Shown here: in pieces, positions 48,480 to 60,345 of the stretch | Layout of the letters: the number at the start of each line of letters is the position of its first letter | Position numbering within the stretch: the stretch's first letter is position 1 | Source of the DNA: Tomocerus qinae | Taxonomy: Eukaryota; Arthropoda; Collembola; Entomobryomorpha; Tomoceridae | Length of the DNA: 64,000 nucleotides | Direction of reading: 5' to 3' | Assembly (NCBI GenBank): GCA_020055645.1 | Contig: CM034546.1 | Location: 138,343,875 to 138,407,874 of the forward strand | Program-made: the position numbers and the translations under genes | Notes under the pieces: model-generated | What the model was told of the DNA's origin: nothing | Databases searched by the model: none | The model's input: only the letters and a program-made list of their open reading frames with translations

Positions 48480-50208
48480 GTTTCAATTTTCAGAATTAAA
48501 TAGTAATAACACACTAACAAATTATATAATAATATGAACTTCATAAACAGAATACATAATATAGTATTTCTAATTCATTGGCTAAAAATCAATAATTAAA
48601 TTTGTTAATTCGATTGTAAACTTGAAAATTAGGTTTCTTATTGATTTAATAAAATTTGAAATTCGCACAATCAAAGTTTAACTAGCGTATAGTCGGGGCA
48701 CTGTTGCAACAAGTCTCATTTCAAGGTTTAAATATCGCAAACCAAATTCTCAAATCAAATGATTCATTACGGGCGGACGAAGTTTTTATCTTCCTCTATC
48801 GTCCTTTATCGAAGTCGAAGACCCGACCTTTCAAAAAAATAAGCTATTTTGGAATTGGAATAATTTTGCCAAAAACGTTCTTACACATTGAAAAATTGTA
48901 ACCCGGTTTCATTAACGTGTTTTTATCAGTTAGGAGCCATGCTAAGTTAAATTAAGGGACTAAAAGATACTAAGGATCACTTGATCATGAAACACAAAAA
49001 CCAGAAAAATAAAAAGTGGAAAAATGTGCATCGCTGAGACTTAACCCACTGGATTTCTGTAAAGATATATTTTAGCCAATTAAGGGTGCAATACGCCATC
49101 TGAAAATTCATCTTAAATAATAACTCTAACTTGTGGATAAAATGGATTTAGGCTAAATGATTCCTTAAGGGCGAATTGTCAACTAAAGTGAATTACTTTT
49201 AAGTTAAGACAATATTTCGTTCGTTCCAATTTTACAGTCTCATTAACAAATCTAGAACATTTTTTGTCGGTTAAGTGCAGCAAACGGAGAGCGAAATTTA
49301 GAGTCCAAACCACCTCTATATCTCGGAATATTTAAACATGACCCCCCAATGTTTCATCGGATGTTTATCAGACACGTTTCCATCCTGCACACCTAACCTA
49401 ACCTAACCTAAACACGTTGGTTACCAATCACTCCCACAATTAAAATTTTAGTATGGAGATACCAGGTTATTATATACGGTATTATATACATTGCCTTGTT
49501 TCGACGTACGCCATCCTTATCAAAAATCGGTCATCGTCCGGAAATATATTTGAGTGCCGAATTTCGATACTAACATGAGAAACTACGTCGAAGCCATATG
49601 TTTTTGGCTCCAGTGTTTGGTCCCTTAGTCTATTAGTAAGCAAGACGAGTCCCAAAATGAAGATTATTTCTGCGGAAATCCCTTTTATTTTTAACCTGAC
49701 GATAATAAAATACAGGATGCCAAATGTTTAAAGTTATTTGATATCGTGAATATTAGTATTTCATTACTAGCATCAGAAACTTGCATTGTGCATTGTGTTA
49801 TAATGCGTAAGGACAATTTGTTGACAAAAAGGGATTTCAGAAAAAGCCTGTTGACAGAAAGGTGTTGACAATAAAGGGTTCTTCCGCAGTTTTATATAAA
49901 TTGTGAAGACTAAAAATATCGCTGCGTGGTTATGAGGCTGTCGGTAGACAATAGGGACATGCTTAGATTACTGCCGAAATTTAGGATGAGGATTTATTCG
50001 TATCTTGCAAGCATAATGCAAACTCACAATTTGGTATATTTATATATTATATATTACATATGCACTGATTCAAATATTAAATACGAGCAGAAATTTCTCT
50101 TGCACAATTTTCCAATCATTCAGGCAATATAAGGTTTATATTTTGATGTTATGGATAGGAAATCTGCAATGTAAAATGAATCACACAGTAAGTATTGTAA
50201 TTAATAAA
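48480..50208. other. Intergenic region, F-box upstream side
   Basis: Holds (CCTAA)4 at 49392-49411. A 65-bp stretch at 49418-49483 (TTAGTATGGAGATACCAGGT) resembles 40087-40150. The final nine bases (50200-50208) are the target duplication of MULE copy 2. No gene was seen. Confidence 0.4.
49392..49411. repeat. Short interstitial telomere-type repeat (CCTAA)4
   Basis: Four perfect CCTAA units, the complement of the ancestral arthropod telomere repeat TTAGG. Too short to prove telomeric origin. Confidence 0.5.
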
Positions 50209-51330
50209 GGGAAAAATGGAATTCGTATGGCACACACCTTAATTTTGTATGGGATTTTGAAAAAAAGTTTATCTAACTTTGTATGGAATTTATGAATACG
50301 TATGGCAGAACTGAATAGGTATGGTATAGTTTTTTCTTGTTTGTAATGCAGTTAAATGTTATTAATTCGAAATGTCAATGTCAATATTAAATAGCTATAT
50401 TATATAATTAGATTAATTGAGTAATGGTAATCAAATCGGTATTATTGTCGTTTTAGAGCTCCTTGAGGTTTTTTTGGCCGACCCCGTTTTATTTTCTGGC
50501 CTATTGGTATAGCTTTGGCTTCCTGTGATATAACCTCCTTGTCCCCATGTATCTTGGCGATTCCAATGACGTGTTTGCAAATGTTGTGTTTTAGAAAATA
50601 GGGACATGTGCACTGTGACAGGGATAGGTTAGAGTTGACGATTTGTTTTTTTAGGAACAGGAACATCAATTTTACTTTCGAAACAACCTAACACTGCACG
50701 TGGAGTAACGTCCTGATTAACTTCTAATAAGTCAGTTATAACCTTTTTTTGCTTATCCGTCAAACCCATTTTACCGTCATCATGATCGTGATTAAGTTCA
50801 TTCACATAATATTTTTTGCTAACGTCGGGTGTTGTAACACATTTCAAACTGGCAGGGCAACTTCTACCACCTTCCACACAAACATAATATTCTGTACTGT
50901 AAGTTTTATATTTAAATGTTTGCTTCACCTTCCAGGATAATAAAGTTTCAGCCTCTATATCAATTTCTGTCCAAGTCTGTGGAACTCTTGCCTTCTTTTT
51001 TTCATTTTCTTTGTCACTATCGTCACCGTCAGTGTCACAGTCACTATCCGTTTTGTATTGCAAACTAACAAATTTACTTGACCCGGCCATGGTCCTTGTG
51101 TTCACTGAAAGGCAACTTGTAACGAAATAACATGAAACACAAATACAGCAGACAAGAATCACAGATAACATGCTAATTACATATTATTTATGTATGTCTC
51201 CCATACATATACATACTTCCATACACATTCAAACATTAGGCTCTTTTGAACACCACACCAGGTAAGACTAAATGTCAATAATTCCGCCATACAGAATTAA
51301 GGTGTACGCCATACGACTTAAAACGCACCC
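50209..51330 (-). mobile_element. Non-autonomous Mutator-like element (MULE), copy 2
   Basis: Terminal inverted repeats begin GGG and share TCGTATGGC.CACACCTTAAT. A 9-bp duplication with one change flanks it: ATTAATAAA (50200-50208) and ATTACTAAA (51331-51339). Inside, on the minus strand, are the first and last zinc domains of a MULE transposase, with the catalytic middle missing. It lies about 110 bp beyond the stop of the four-span gene. Confidence 0.85.
50442..51090 (-). pseudogene. MULE transposase remnant: FLYWCH/WRKY-GCM-like end joined to SWIM end
   Basis: From ATG at 51090 (MAGSSKFVSLQ) an acidic stretch (DSDCDTDGDDSD) leads to a C..C..HxH zinc region (YVCVEGGRSCPASLKC, NELNHDHD), then PVPKK. 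A change of frame near 50640 leads to a SWIM finger CTCPYFLKHNICKH (CXCX8CXH) and an AT-hook-like KRGRPKKP. MULE transposases normally have FLYWCH or WRKY-GCM, a DDE domain of about 200 residues and SWIM, in that order. The DDE part is deleted, so it cannot transpose alone. Confidence 0.75.
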
Positions 51331-51440
51331 ATTACTAAACACCAAGTTATGTTATCGTATGCGTTGGAATGAGAATATTAAATAAAAGCTAAATCATGTA
51401 GTATGTGTATAACGTTATAGTAATATACGATTCCTAAGCA

Positions 51441-53168
51441 TTACCCAGAATGTTTTATCCCCATCACTCCCGACGTAAGATACACAATTGCATTGATAAA
51501 CGAAAGGACCTATTGGAGCAAAAACACAAACCTATGGTAATATATAGATTATGAAATCAACACAATATTGTTCATAGCAGCATTCATTGATTGATTCATA
51601 ACAAAAAAACAACATAAAAGCGTCCACTTGGATCATGGACTTTGAAAGCAAATATATCTGAGTAAATCATTCTTGGGATGAATTGATGTAAGCTCCCAAT
51701 AAAGTGATAGGAAAGTATTTTTTAACCTAAATTCAGTAGCTTACCCCAGCTGTAATTTTTTCGGCATAAATGTGATTCTCGGAAGAGGAAACGTCAATGC
51801 TACTCCTAAACGCTGTTCCAACGATTTCATTAAATAGCGAATCTAAATATTTCTTTAAAAAAATAAATACAGAGCAATACAGAGATTACTCCAGTGTACA
51901 GAAGTTTTTGTGCATCATCAGAACATAAATACAATTGCGGAATTTAATGCGGATAGTCACAGAAATGTTTAACACAAAAGTTTTCCGGGTAGATAAGATA
52001 ATAATAATGTTTCACCATTCAAGTACACACACAAGTAACAATAACGTGCAATTTCAACATGATTACTTGCAAAATGGAGTTGCTTTATTTAGGTTATTAC
52101 ATGTACCACCTTGGAATTAAGTAATAAAATTATTCACTAAAGTTTTAAGAGTGTGAATATAGTACGAGATTGAAAATGTTCGGACATTACCCAAGTGGAT
52201 ATTTTTTCATGTGAAGAAGGATCAAAACTCTTTTCATAGTTATCGATTTTGACAGCCGCAGCGATAACCGTTGCCCCTGCAGTGAAAACCAGTGGAAAGG
52301 CTATAATGCTGTACATTGCAACCTAAAATCAGAAATATTTTTACGTGTATTCATCTAAGGAAATTATAGTCAAGGGAACAAAAAAAACCTTTTTTGCCTT
52401 TTTTGTAAAATAGGTAGGAGTAAGATTTTTTAAAGCAGCCTTTTTTGCCTTTTTTGATGTAGCAGCATGCCCCATTTACTTCCACTTTACATATTACATG
52501 TAAATAAGGTAAAAAAGATAAAAGGACTGCTTTTTTAGAAAAAGTAGTACTCTTTACCTTTTTTGTTCCCTGATTTTAACCGTTTTGAAAACTTATCACA
52601 TTTTACTAGAGACAAAGGCCAAATAACTATAAAGCATTCTAAACTACCAAATAAACTTTAAGATTTTGCATTCCAATTAGTTTTCTTAACATAAAATACT
52701 TTGCAGTTCCAAATGTATAAAATAGTAATTTTAATATTAATACATACAATTCGTTTGAGGAAAATGCTGTCCGGACAAAAATTGCCGATTGCAATAAACG
52801 TAACGGAAAAGATAAAGGCAAGTGTCGTAATGGTCACGAAATACGTTTCCATTGGCAGCGTATTCGGACATCCTTCCTCCGTGGCCCCGATTTCCTTCAA
52901 CTTCCGACAAAGTCGATCACCGACTTTATGCTCCGACTTGACCCGCTCAAACTTATTCCATGTGGACTCAATGTAAGCATGATAACCAACTCCCATTATG
53001 ATGGCACCAAAAACCTGAAATGTACAAGATAACTTCATGTGAGATTGAACTTGATACATTGCGATAAATACGAGACTAAAATGCAATCCATACCAATGTG
53101 AGGGTATTAGCAATTTTTAATGAATGCGATTTCAACAGGATCCACTTCCCACTTGCTTTCTTCATCAT
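51441..53168 (-). CDS. Four-membrane-span protein, unassigned (MARVEL/tetraspan type)
   Basis: Five exons: 53094-53168, 52748-53014, 52191-52322, 51745-51852, 51441-51509, all phase 0, 216 aa. Start MMKKASGKWILLKSHS. Four hydrophobic spans: LTLVFGAIIMGVGY; FVTITTLAFIFSVTFIAIG; MYSIIAFPLVFTAGATVIAAA; VLSFINAIVYLTSGVMGI. Loop 1 is charged and holds three cysteines; the loop between spans 3 and 4 is about 50 residues. Short N- and C-tails. The layout resembles small insect junction or MARVEL-like membrane proteins, but no signature residue proves it. The last exon uses the acceptor AATAG before GTCCTTTCG; an earlier acceptor would give a non-hydrophobic tail, so the chosen one is preferred. Intron 2 holds a MITE. 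Confidence 0.65.
52371..52572. mobile_element. Short MITE (about 202 bp) in intron 2 of the four-span gene
   Basis: Ends CAAGGGAACAAAAAA and CAGGGAACAAAAAAGG (read inward). It is the inverted-orientation relative of 47819-48017. CAGGGAAC-type ends are hAT-like; a target duplication is not clear. Confidence 0.7.
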
Positions 53169-54126
53169 TCAGCAATAAATTAGTAAAAGTGCAGTAATCA
53201 CAGAACGACAAACTCAAATAAAATAACAGTCTATAGTTCGCAGAATAAATAGGGTACCAATCATAATACAATCCCTATCCCTGTAGCTAAGTAATTATCA
53301 ACTTTTAACAGTTTTGCTAAATTCAATACGAATGTTATAATTACAAAAAGAGAATTTTAAATAGATTATTTTAAAGTGAAAGTTGGAAGAAAACCGAGAA
53401 TTGGTATGAAGGAAACTAGGAAAACAATCAGAATCAGAAGACCTCTCTACTCTTTTGCACCTTGCAAGAGGAAACTGAGTTATACATTTATAAACATTTC
53501 TACCCGTGCGATATCAATCGAGCTGGACTTGTTTACAGGAAATTGAACTCGGACAAATGACACAAATGGGCGGATGTCGTGAATCGTGAGCAACAGATTT
53601 ATCGATCCCGTTGGCCGTTGACCTACCGAATGGTTTCATTTTACACATCAAAATACTTAGACGAATATCCCTACAGTGCACATAATTACAGACGGCACAG
53701 AAAAGTGTGATAAAGATAAGAGGGAAACCTACCGTTTAAGAAATGGGTCAAAATAAAAATTGATTTACCAAATAACCAAACCTTCCTACTAGCATTGGTT
53801 TTCTTTTGATTTGATTAAGAAAAGTAAGCTGTGTGGCTTTACATGCGTGCACTCATTTGATCATTCCGAGGTGCTAACTTGGTACAATGTGCAAATGAGG
53901 CGCTAACTTGGCGCACATTAAAATGAGAGTGATTGTTCTAGCTATAGAAAACCGCCCCTTTTCAAATTTGTGATTAAAATGGATTTATTTGAGTATTCTT
54001 TAGCTTTGAGACTTGAGACATATTTAAGTATAGTAACATTTAAGCATCGTCAATGAGCAAAATAAAGTTGCTTGTGCCCGGGAGTGTCCTCGGGAGATAA
54101 GGCACCGTCATGGAAGCATTTTCATT
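53169..54126. other. Intergenic stretch between two minus-strand genes
   Basis: Upstream side of the four-span gene and 3' side of the rhomboid gene. An imperfect direct repeat of GAGGTGCTAACTTGG / GAGGCGCTAACTTGG at 53868-53912. No exon was seen. Confidence 0.4.
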
Positions 54127-55844
54127 TCAACCAGAGTGCAAGGTCCCATTTAGATACGGCCGCAGACCTTCTTTGCACTCTGCATCGCTTTCACAAATCT
54201 TACGCATATCAGAGTCGGGAGAACTTTTGGCAATTATTTTATAAACGGTTTGCAAGAATGTGTCTTCATAGTCCATATTGAATGCAGAAGGATAGTATAG
54301 GCTCGAAACAAATAAATTCGTCAGAACTATTAGCACCGCAAGAGTTATCAATATTCCGCCACAAATTTTCTGAACTACTTTCTCCCATGGATGTTTTTCA
54401 AAGTTCTTCAATACCAGAACCGAAGTTAGAAATCCAGTCACAGCACCGCCAATGTGGCCAGCGTGGCTTGTCTATATCAAAAAATATTTGTTAAATCATT
54501 GCATTAACTACTAACAGATTTAAATGCAACCTACTTTCTAAAAGGCATGGAACAAATTCTCCAAAATCACCCTCGAGAATATTATTTATTATTTTCTCTG
54601 GGGTGAGGTAGTATTAGAATTAGAACTCTTGCTTTAGGTTAGTACTATAAACTACTTATTCCTATTTTAAATAAGAGTTAGTGTAATAATAACTTACATT
54701 TGTGTCCAGTTTTAAACCAAATTTGATGTAGGCGCTGAGGCCAAAGTCAAATGCCATGTAAGCCAGGAGCCAAAAAACTCTACAGCATTTACGATCCATC
54801 TCATTCCAGTTCTATATTCCAACACCAGTTAGGCATATTATTTATCGAGTGTTGTCGAGAAGATGTAATAATAGACACATACGAGAATAATTGTGGCAAG
54901 ATGGGCAAAGAGCAAGCCATAGACACCAGCCGAAGCTCCAACGCCGTAAACAGTCGGACTGAGAACTGTAATAAAAAGGGTACCTCCTAAAACTGAGGCT
55001 AGATAAATTGTCCCTATTCGTTTCCAATGATGTACAATTTCAAGCAGGACGCCAAGAATTAATTGAAGACCAACATTTCCCCACAAGTGAACGGATCTGA
55101 ATGAAAACATCAAAAAGTTCTATTGAAAATTAATTTTCATAAATAATACTAAAATTGCATTGAGTATCCTTTCGACCTTATTCACTTACGAGTTGTGGAC
55201 GAGCATAATAGTAAAGAATCTCCATATCTCATGCCTTCTGAATGGATCATAGCACAAATAAAGCCACAGCCATGGGCCACCCAAATAAAACAAAACCGCC
55301 TGAAACAATAAATATACAATTTATTGGAATTAATTTCCCATTTAGTAAAACCTTAAAGGCACTGTAATATCACCCAAGGATTTTCTTCACCTGGAAGAAT
55401 GAAATCAGGACCATAAAAATTGGAAATTTTTGGACAGGTGTAATTTGTCGTTGGACTTGTTGATTTTCTACATCCAAAGCGACAGTCTCCCCGGATGGTT
55501 TGATTTTAAGGCTTCTTTTGTGTTTCGGTAGTATAACATCTTCTGCCAAATATCCGATCTTTTCAGAGTTTTGCCTCAACAAAACCCGCTGAAAATTATT
55601 ATAAATGACGATGATTTAATTTAATTATATTTAAAAATTCGAATGATCCAAATTTTAATATATTTCTAATAAATGATACTGATGACCAGTTTCCGTTTTT
55701 ATTGTGCAATGCATGGAGTGTATTAGTTTTAATTTGAATCACATTAAATTTACAAGATCTTACCAAACGCTGGCCCTTGGTAGAAGTTCTTCCATCGCCT
55801 TGGGTAATCTCAACTTCTACTGCTTCGTTATCGATAATTTCCAT
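54127..55844 (-). CDS. Rhomboid intramembrane serine protease
   Basis: Six exons: 55764-55844, 55391-55588, 55190-55299, 54883-55096, 54698-54811, 54127-54471, 353 aa. Start MEIIDNEAVEVE. A cytosolic N-tail of about 80 residues precedes span 1. Family marks in order: EIWRFFT before a His (MLVHNS), WGN with the oxyanion Asn, the catalytic serine in VGASAGVYGL (GxSx), and the catalytic histidine in SHAGHIGG in exon 6. Exon 4 also has HLATII. Rhomboids cut single-pass membrane proteins such as EGF ligands inside the membrane; the animal Rhomboid/RHBDL group fits best. Catalytic Ser and His are both present, so it is probably active. The C-tail after the last span is Asp/Glu/Cys-rich. The 5' border of exon 2 may be off by one base. 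Confidence 0.92.
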
Positions 55845-57275
55845 TTTTCGTAATTAAAAGTATACCAACTTATATGAAAAGATATGTATAAAAATATCTG
55901 AATACTATCTATACAAGTTTCGACAAACTTTAAGGAGATTTTTGTAATCAGAAGGCCAAAGATTGGCTCGAAGTTAATAATCGATTGGTTACATGTTATT
56001 GGCTGTCTACAACTATCTGAAGTACCGACGAGGGTCAGCAGCAGTTTATACCTAAAAACAGGAAAATTCCTGTTGAATCTGTTGAATAAAAATGCCATAT
56101 TATAGTTTTACAAGATGATGTTTGTCTTATTTCCGTTTGTGCAAATTAAGATGACAAAGCTTATTAGAAGTTGTGAATTATTTTGACATTTTATTAAATA
56201 AACAATTTGTTTTATCTTATGTAATAGAAATTGCTGTGGGCTGATGGATAAACAATAAAAACAAAGCACACTATCTATGAAAAGGAGTAGATACTTAGAA
56301 TACTTACATCACATCTTATCCCTTGTAAACAAGATACTATAATGTGACAGACCTTAAAAGCGTAGTGTTTCAATTTGTTTTTAGGTCCAGTTACAGAAAA
56401 CATAAAATGTAATGCAATTTTCAATTTGAATTTAACTGACCCGATTCTAAGCTACAAATGCTGGCAGATAAATATATTGATCGCCAAAGTCTGACCGCCT
56501 TTTATCAAGGTCAGCAAACCAAATCTGACGAGCATGAGATAGCAACTAGCAGAATCTATCTACTAGCTCAATACTATGTCAGTATCTTGCAACTTTTAGA
56601 ATAATTCGCAGAGCTCTCGGGGTTCCGACACAAACCTCATTTTTATAATAATGTCATTAAATACAAACGAGAGAACAAAACAAAATAATTTGTATTTTTA
56701 TCCAGTTATTAAAGAATTTTACTATTATCCAAATCTTACAAATTTTCCCACGAATTTGGATTTAGATAGCAATTAGCAAAGATGACAGAAAGTTACGTTA
56801 CTGATTTAATTCGCTAATTAGAACCATTAAATTCAAGGCTTCGAGTCTTCGACTGGGAAATGATACTTAGCTGGTCGACTTGTCTCGCCCACTACCGTAT
56901 TTGGAAATTATCAACTTTATTAGTTATCTCTTTTTTGTGTAAAAATACTCATTTTGACAAACAAATCCACTTTTTAAAAAATCCTGTTTTGGACAACTCA
57001 AAAAATCGGAATTCTCCAATTCTTAAGTTAGAGAAATGAAAAGCTAAATCTTATGGCTATTTTAGAATGGGTCCATATCGACAAAATGAGGAGAAATAAA
57101 ACAAAAATATTGAAAACGGACGCATTGGTAGCGATCTAATCAAATAAGTGTCATCTCTTCTCCAATACGTTTTACACCTTCTACACCTGCAAAAATGATA
57201 CCATTATATAGGCTGCATTGAGGAATGGAAATTCGATTTTTAACGCATCAATTGGCTGAGTCTTCAGAATTTTTT
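55845..57275. other. Intergenic region upstream of the rhomboid gene
   Basis: No exon or repeat could be supported. The part just beyond 55844 should hold the rhomboid promoter. Confidence 0.4.
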
Positions 57276-59828
57276 TCATAATATATCAATCTCTTTGGGT
57301 AATGCTTGCAATTGATGGCTTAAATCTTCATTTGATGTTTTATTTTCCTCTTCTTCTTTAAAGAAATTATTTTCTGCCAGATCTCTCAGATTATGCATCA
57401 CTTTATTTGGAAACGGATATCTCTTGTTTAACGCCAAGTCAACCTTGCCAATATCCCTGTAAATTTTTTATACTAGACTTAATAAAATAATCAAAAATGG
57501 GTATTCAATCTCATGTATTGTAAAATATATTGCATATTATAAAGATCGATTTCGTACTCCCTGAAGTCATTTTAGTCCGCCTTATCTATTTACTTTGTCC
57601 TCGATCCTTATTCAGTAAAGAAACTTGATTTTTGTAATACCTTGACGGTTCGTCGTCCATTGAAACTTCAGTCCAGCACTTTTTGTTTTTAAAACAGTTA
57701 AGGCTGCAACCGATCCTTTTCGAAATAGACAATCTGTCAAGCAGCCAAGTGTTGGGTATAACTGGTACAACCGGATGGCTAACGACTCAGCCAAGTAAAT
57801 TGCTTCTAGCATACTGGGCAGCTACTCCCTTGCATCAAACCTCTGTCATCGTTTCACTACTAGTTCCATTTTCTAAACATTATTAAAACTAACTCATTCG
57901 TACCTTATTAATGTTATTAATATTGTCAACAACAATTAACTAATTTTAAATGTAATATTTGATACTTATTACTGAGTTCATTTTAATCCTATAAATATGT
58001 TCATAATTTCCCCTTTTAAGGGATCTTAGTTTTCACTTTGCCAATTGCTGATATTTTACTGTTATATATGGTTACCGTAATAATCGAAATTATCTCCGGA
58101 CGGAATTATTGTTTCAAGCGAAAACCCCTGAAAAGGCCATTATTACCAATAATAGCCAAAAAAGCGAAGTAAAACAGAAATAACGATTATTACGGTATTC
58201 ATTATAATTATGGATGTTAACCTTTAATTAAGTTGTCTCCAAGGGCAGCTCTGAAAATGCATACTGAAAATGAAGTAAGCGTAAACAGCATACCATAATA
58301 TCTAAAATAAATATGAAATGTATTTATCAATTCCTGTACAATACTTTATTACGTGCTATTTAATTCTACTTCCCAACTTACGCGACTCATAACAGAGGCC
58401 ATTATAACGAAATAAGCTTTTTCGTATTTCAAGTACAAATATGACTGAACTAAAGGATGCTGTAAAACGGAAGCAACTTTTTCAGGTTCCGCCTCTAATA
58501 AATGGCGAATGATACCGTTTTCCTTCATCTTGTCAAGTGGTTCAATGCAGTCACTCATGTAGCCTATAATTGGGCTTAAGAGATATAAAAAGGCAAAATT
58601 AGTATTTCTGAATGTCAGCATTTATAAGGTTGGCTAATAATTACTTACTTGAAATCCAAAGTCAATTGCTCATCTGTCAACTCCTCCCCTTCTTGAAATT
58701 GACACATTGGTCGTATTGGGACATAATGACCTCTGGAACGTTCAAATAAATATCAGCTAAAGGCGTCTTTTTGTCCTTGTCCCTGTTTTATCAAATAAAA
58801 TATCATTCCATTCTAAAGTTCAACAATTTTAGCAGATTGAGCATGAAATCAAACAATTCAATTACATTCCCACTGTCATATGCCACAGAGTTACAGCCAC
58901 AGCTCCCTGTAGTTAACCTCAAAGCCATCCTAATTGGTTTGCAGAGAATCATTTTGAAAATCCAATAAAATTGACGAAATAAATGAAAATAAGCTTAAAA
59001 TTTTTGCAAATTCCTACCGCCTCTTGAACCCTTAAATTTACCCAAATCTCCCAAATGATTTTGGAATAATCGTTTGAAAATCGTTGTTAGTGATTTTTGA
59101 ACCTATTATTAAAATTGATCTTTCCTAGTTTTATCAAAACTAGAATAATCCATAACAAAATTGATAAATCAAACAGTTTCAATGAAAATTGATGGAAAAA
59201 TCTCTAATTCTTCATTGACTTCAGAAACATTTCAATACAATTTTGGGAGCATTTGTATATTTGGATACGGAAAGCGAAATTGAAATGTATACCTTATTGT
59301 CTTCCTGGCGCCTTCTTTCAGCAATATTTCGACAATTTTTTTTCGATCCAATTTAGCAGCGACATGCAAGGCTGTTTTCCCTTCTTTGTCCTGCATGTCG
59401 ACTAAATTCTCCTGTTCATCGCAGTGGTGCTGTTTATTAAATTCCAGAATTTTCTCCACCATTTTATGGGCCAAAATGCGACTTTCTGAGTTAAGGCAGA
59501 AATTTTAAACTTACAACTTAAATAGGATGAAGGCACAAAAGTATTCATCAAATTATCAATATTTTTTGGAATATTGATAATTCAATTTAAAGTTTAAAAA
59601 TTGTTAAACATTTTGTATTTTTGGCATAATTATTTTTGGCACTTACTATATATAACGGCATAATGTAGAAGGGTTTTACCGCTGCTTTCCTCTACCTCCA
59701 AAACGTTGAATCGCTCTCCATTTAAGTGTTTTTCCAATTTTTCCAAATTGAACGAATGAAAACGCTTTGGGAGGTTTAAGTTCCATTTTTGCCAAGTTGT
59801 ATATTGTTTTGATTGTTTAGAAACAGGG
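57276..59828 (-). pseudogene. Truncated TRPA-type ankyrin channel gene
   Basis: Exon-like pieces in transcript order: 59647-59828, 59293-59485, 58649-58782, 58382-58607, 58224-58301, 57276-57456. The first two join cleanly and hold ankyrin repeats (GKTLLHYAVIY; GKTALHVAAKLDRKKIVEIL). The third reads KKTPLADI then, in another frame, RGHYVPIRPMCQFQEGEEL; one base seems lost. The fourth has PEKVASVLQHPLVQSYLYLK, a junction typical of TRPA/Painless/Pyrexia channels just before S1. The fifth is one hydrophobic span (ILWYAVYAYFIFSMHF) and ends in a stop. S2-S6 and the pore are not found in the 770 bp before the last piece, which looks like a TRPA C-tail (RYPFPNKVMHNLRDLAEN). No start exon was seen upstream. 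Best read as a decayed TRPA gene; an assembly gap is the alternative. Confidence 0.7.
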
Positions 59829-60345
59829 CTACAAGAAATGGAGTAAGAATAGCAGAATAGAATTAATTACCATTTACATACAATGTTTGATAATAAAATT
59901 TATCAATTTCAATATTATTTCTATTGTTTTACAATGCAAAACCAGTAATTTTGCTAAAGCCCAACAAACTGCCTGTCTCAATTGATAATTCATTACAACT
60001 ATTCACAGTTCATACAATAATGTTTTACAAAAAATGAACAAATGACATGCAATATTGTGTGGCTAAACTCCAAAAGCTAATAAAACATTTCACTGGATAA
60101 TGTAAATTGTACAAATGACAAAAGTCAAAATGCTTAGGGAATGTATAAAATAAATAAATAAGTCTTAAATTTGTGAAAATCACGTTAATCATTTTAAAAT
60201 TGCAATGTTTTTCATGAAATAAAACTAAATCTAGATTAAATTAATACTAAAGATTCGGTTAGTGCAGCCTTCCGGTTGGAAATATTTGAACTGCTTCAGA
60301 TTAGGCTGAGGAGAGAATAACCTCGAGAATGAAGACAAATTTTCT
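59829..60345. other. Intergenic stretch
   Basis: Possible lost 5' exons of the TRPA remnant would lie here; none recognised. Confidence 0.35.

Noticed and set aside
57612-57812. ORF between TRPA remnant pieces as a pore exon
   Set aside because: No TRP pore or S6 motif, and the sequence is not hydrophobic enough.
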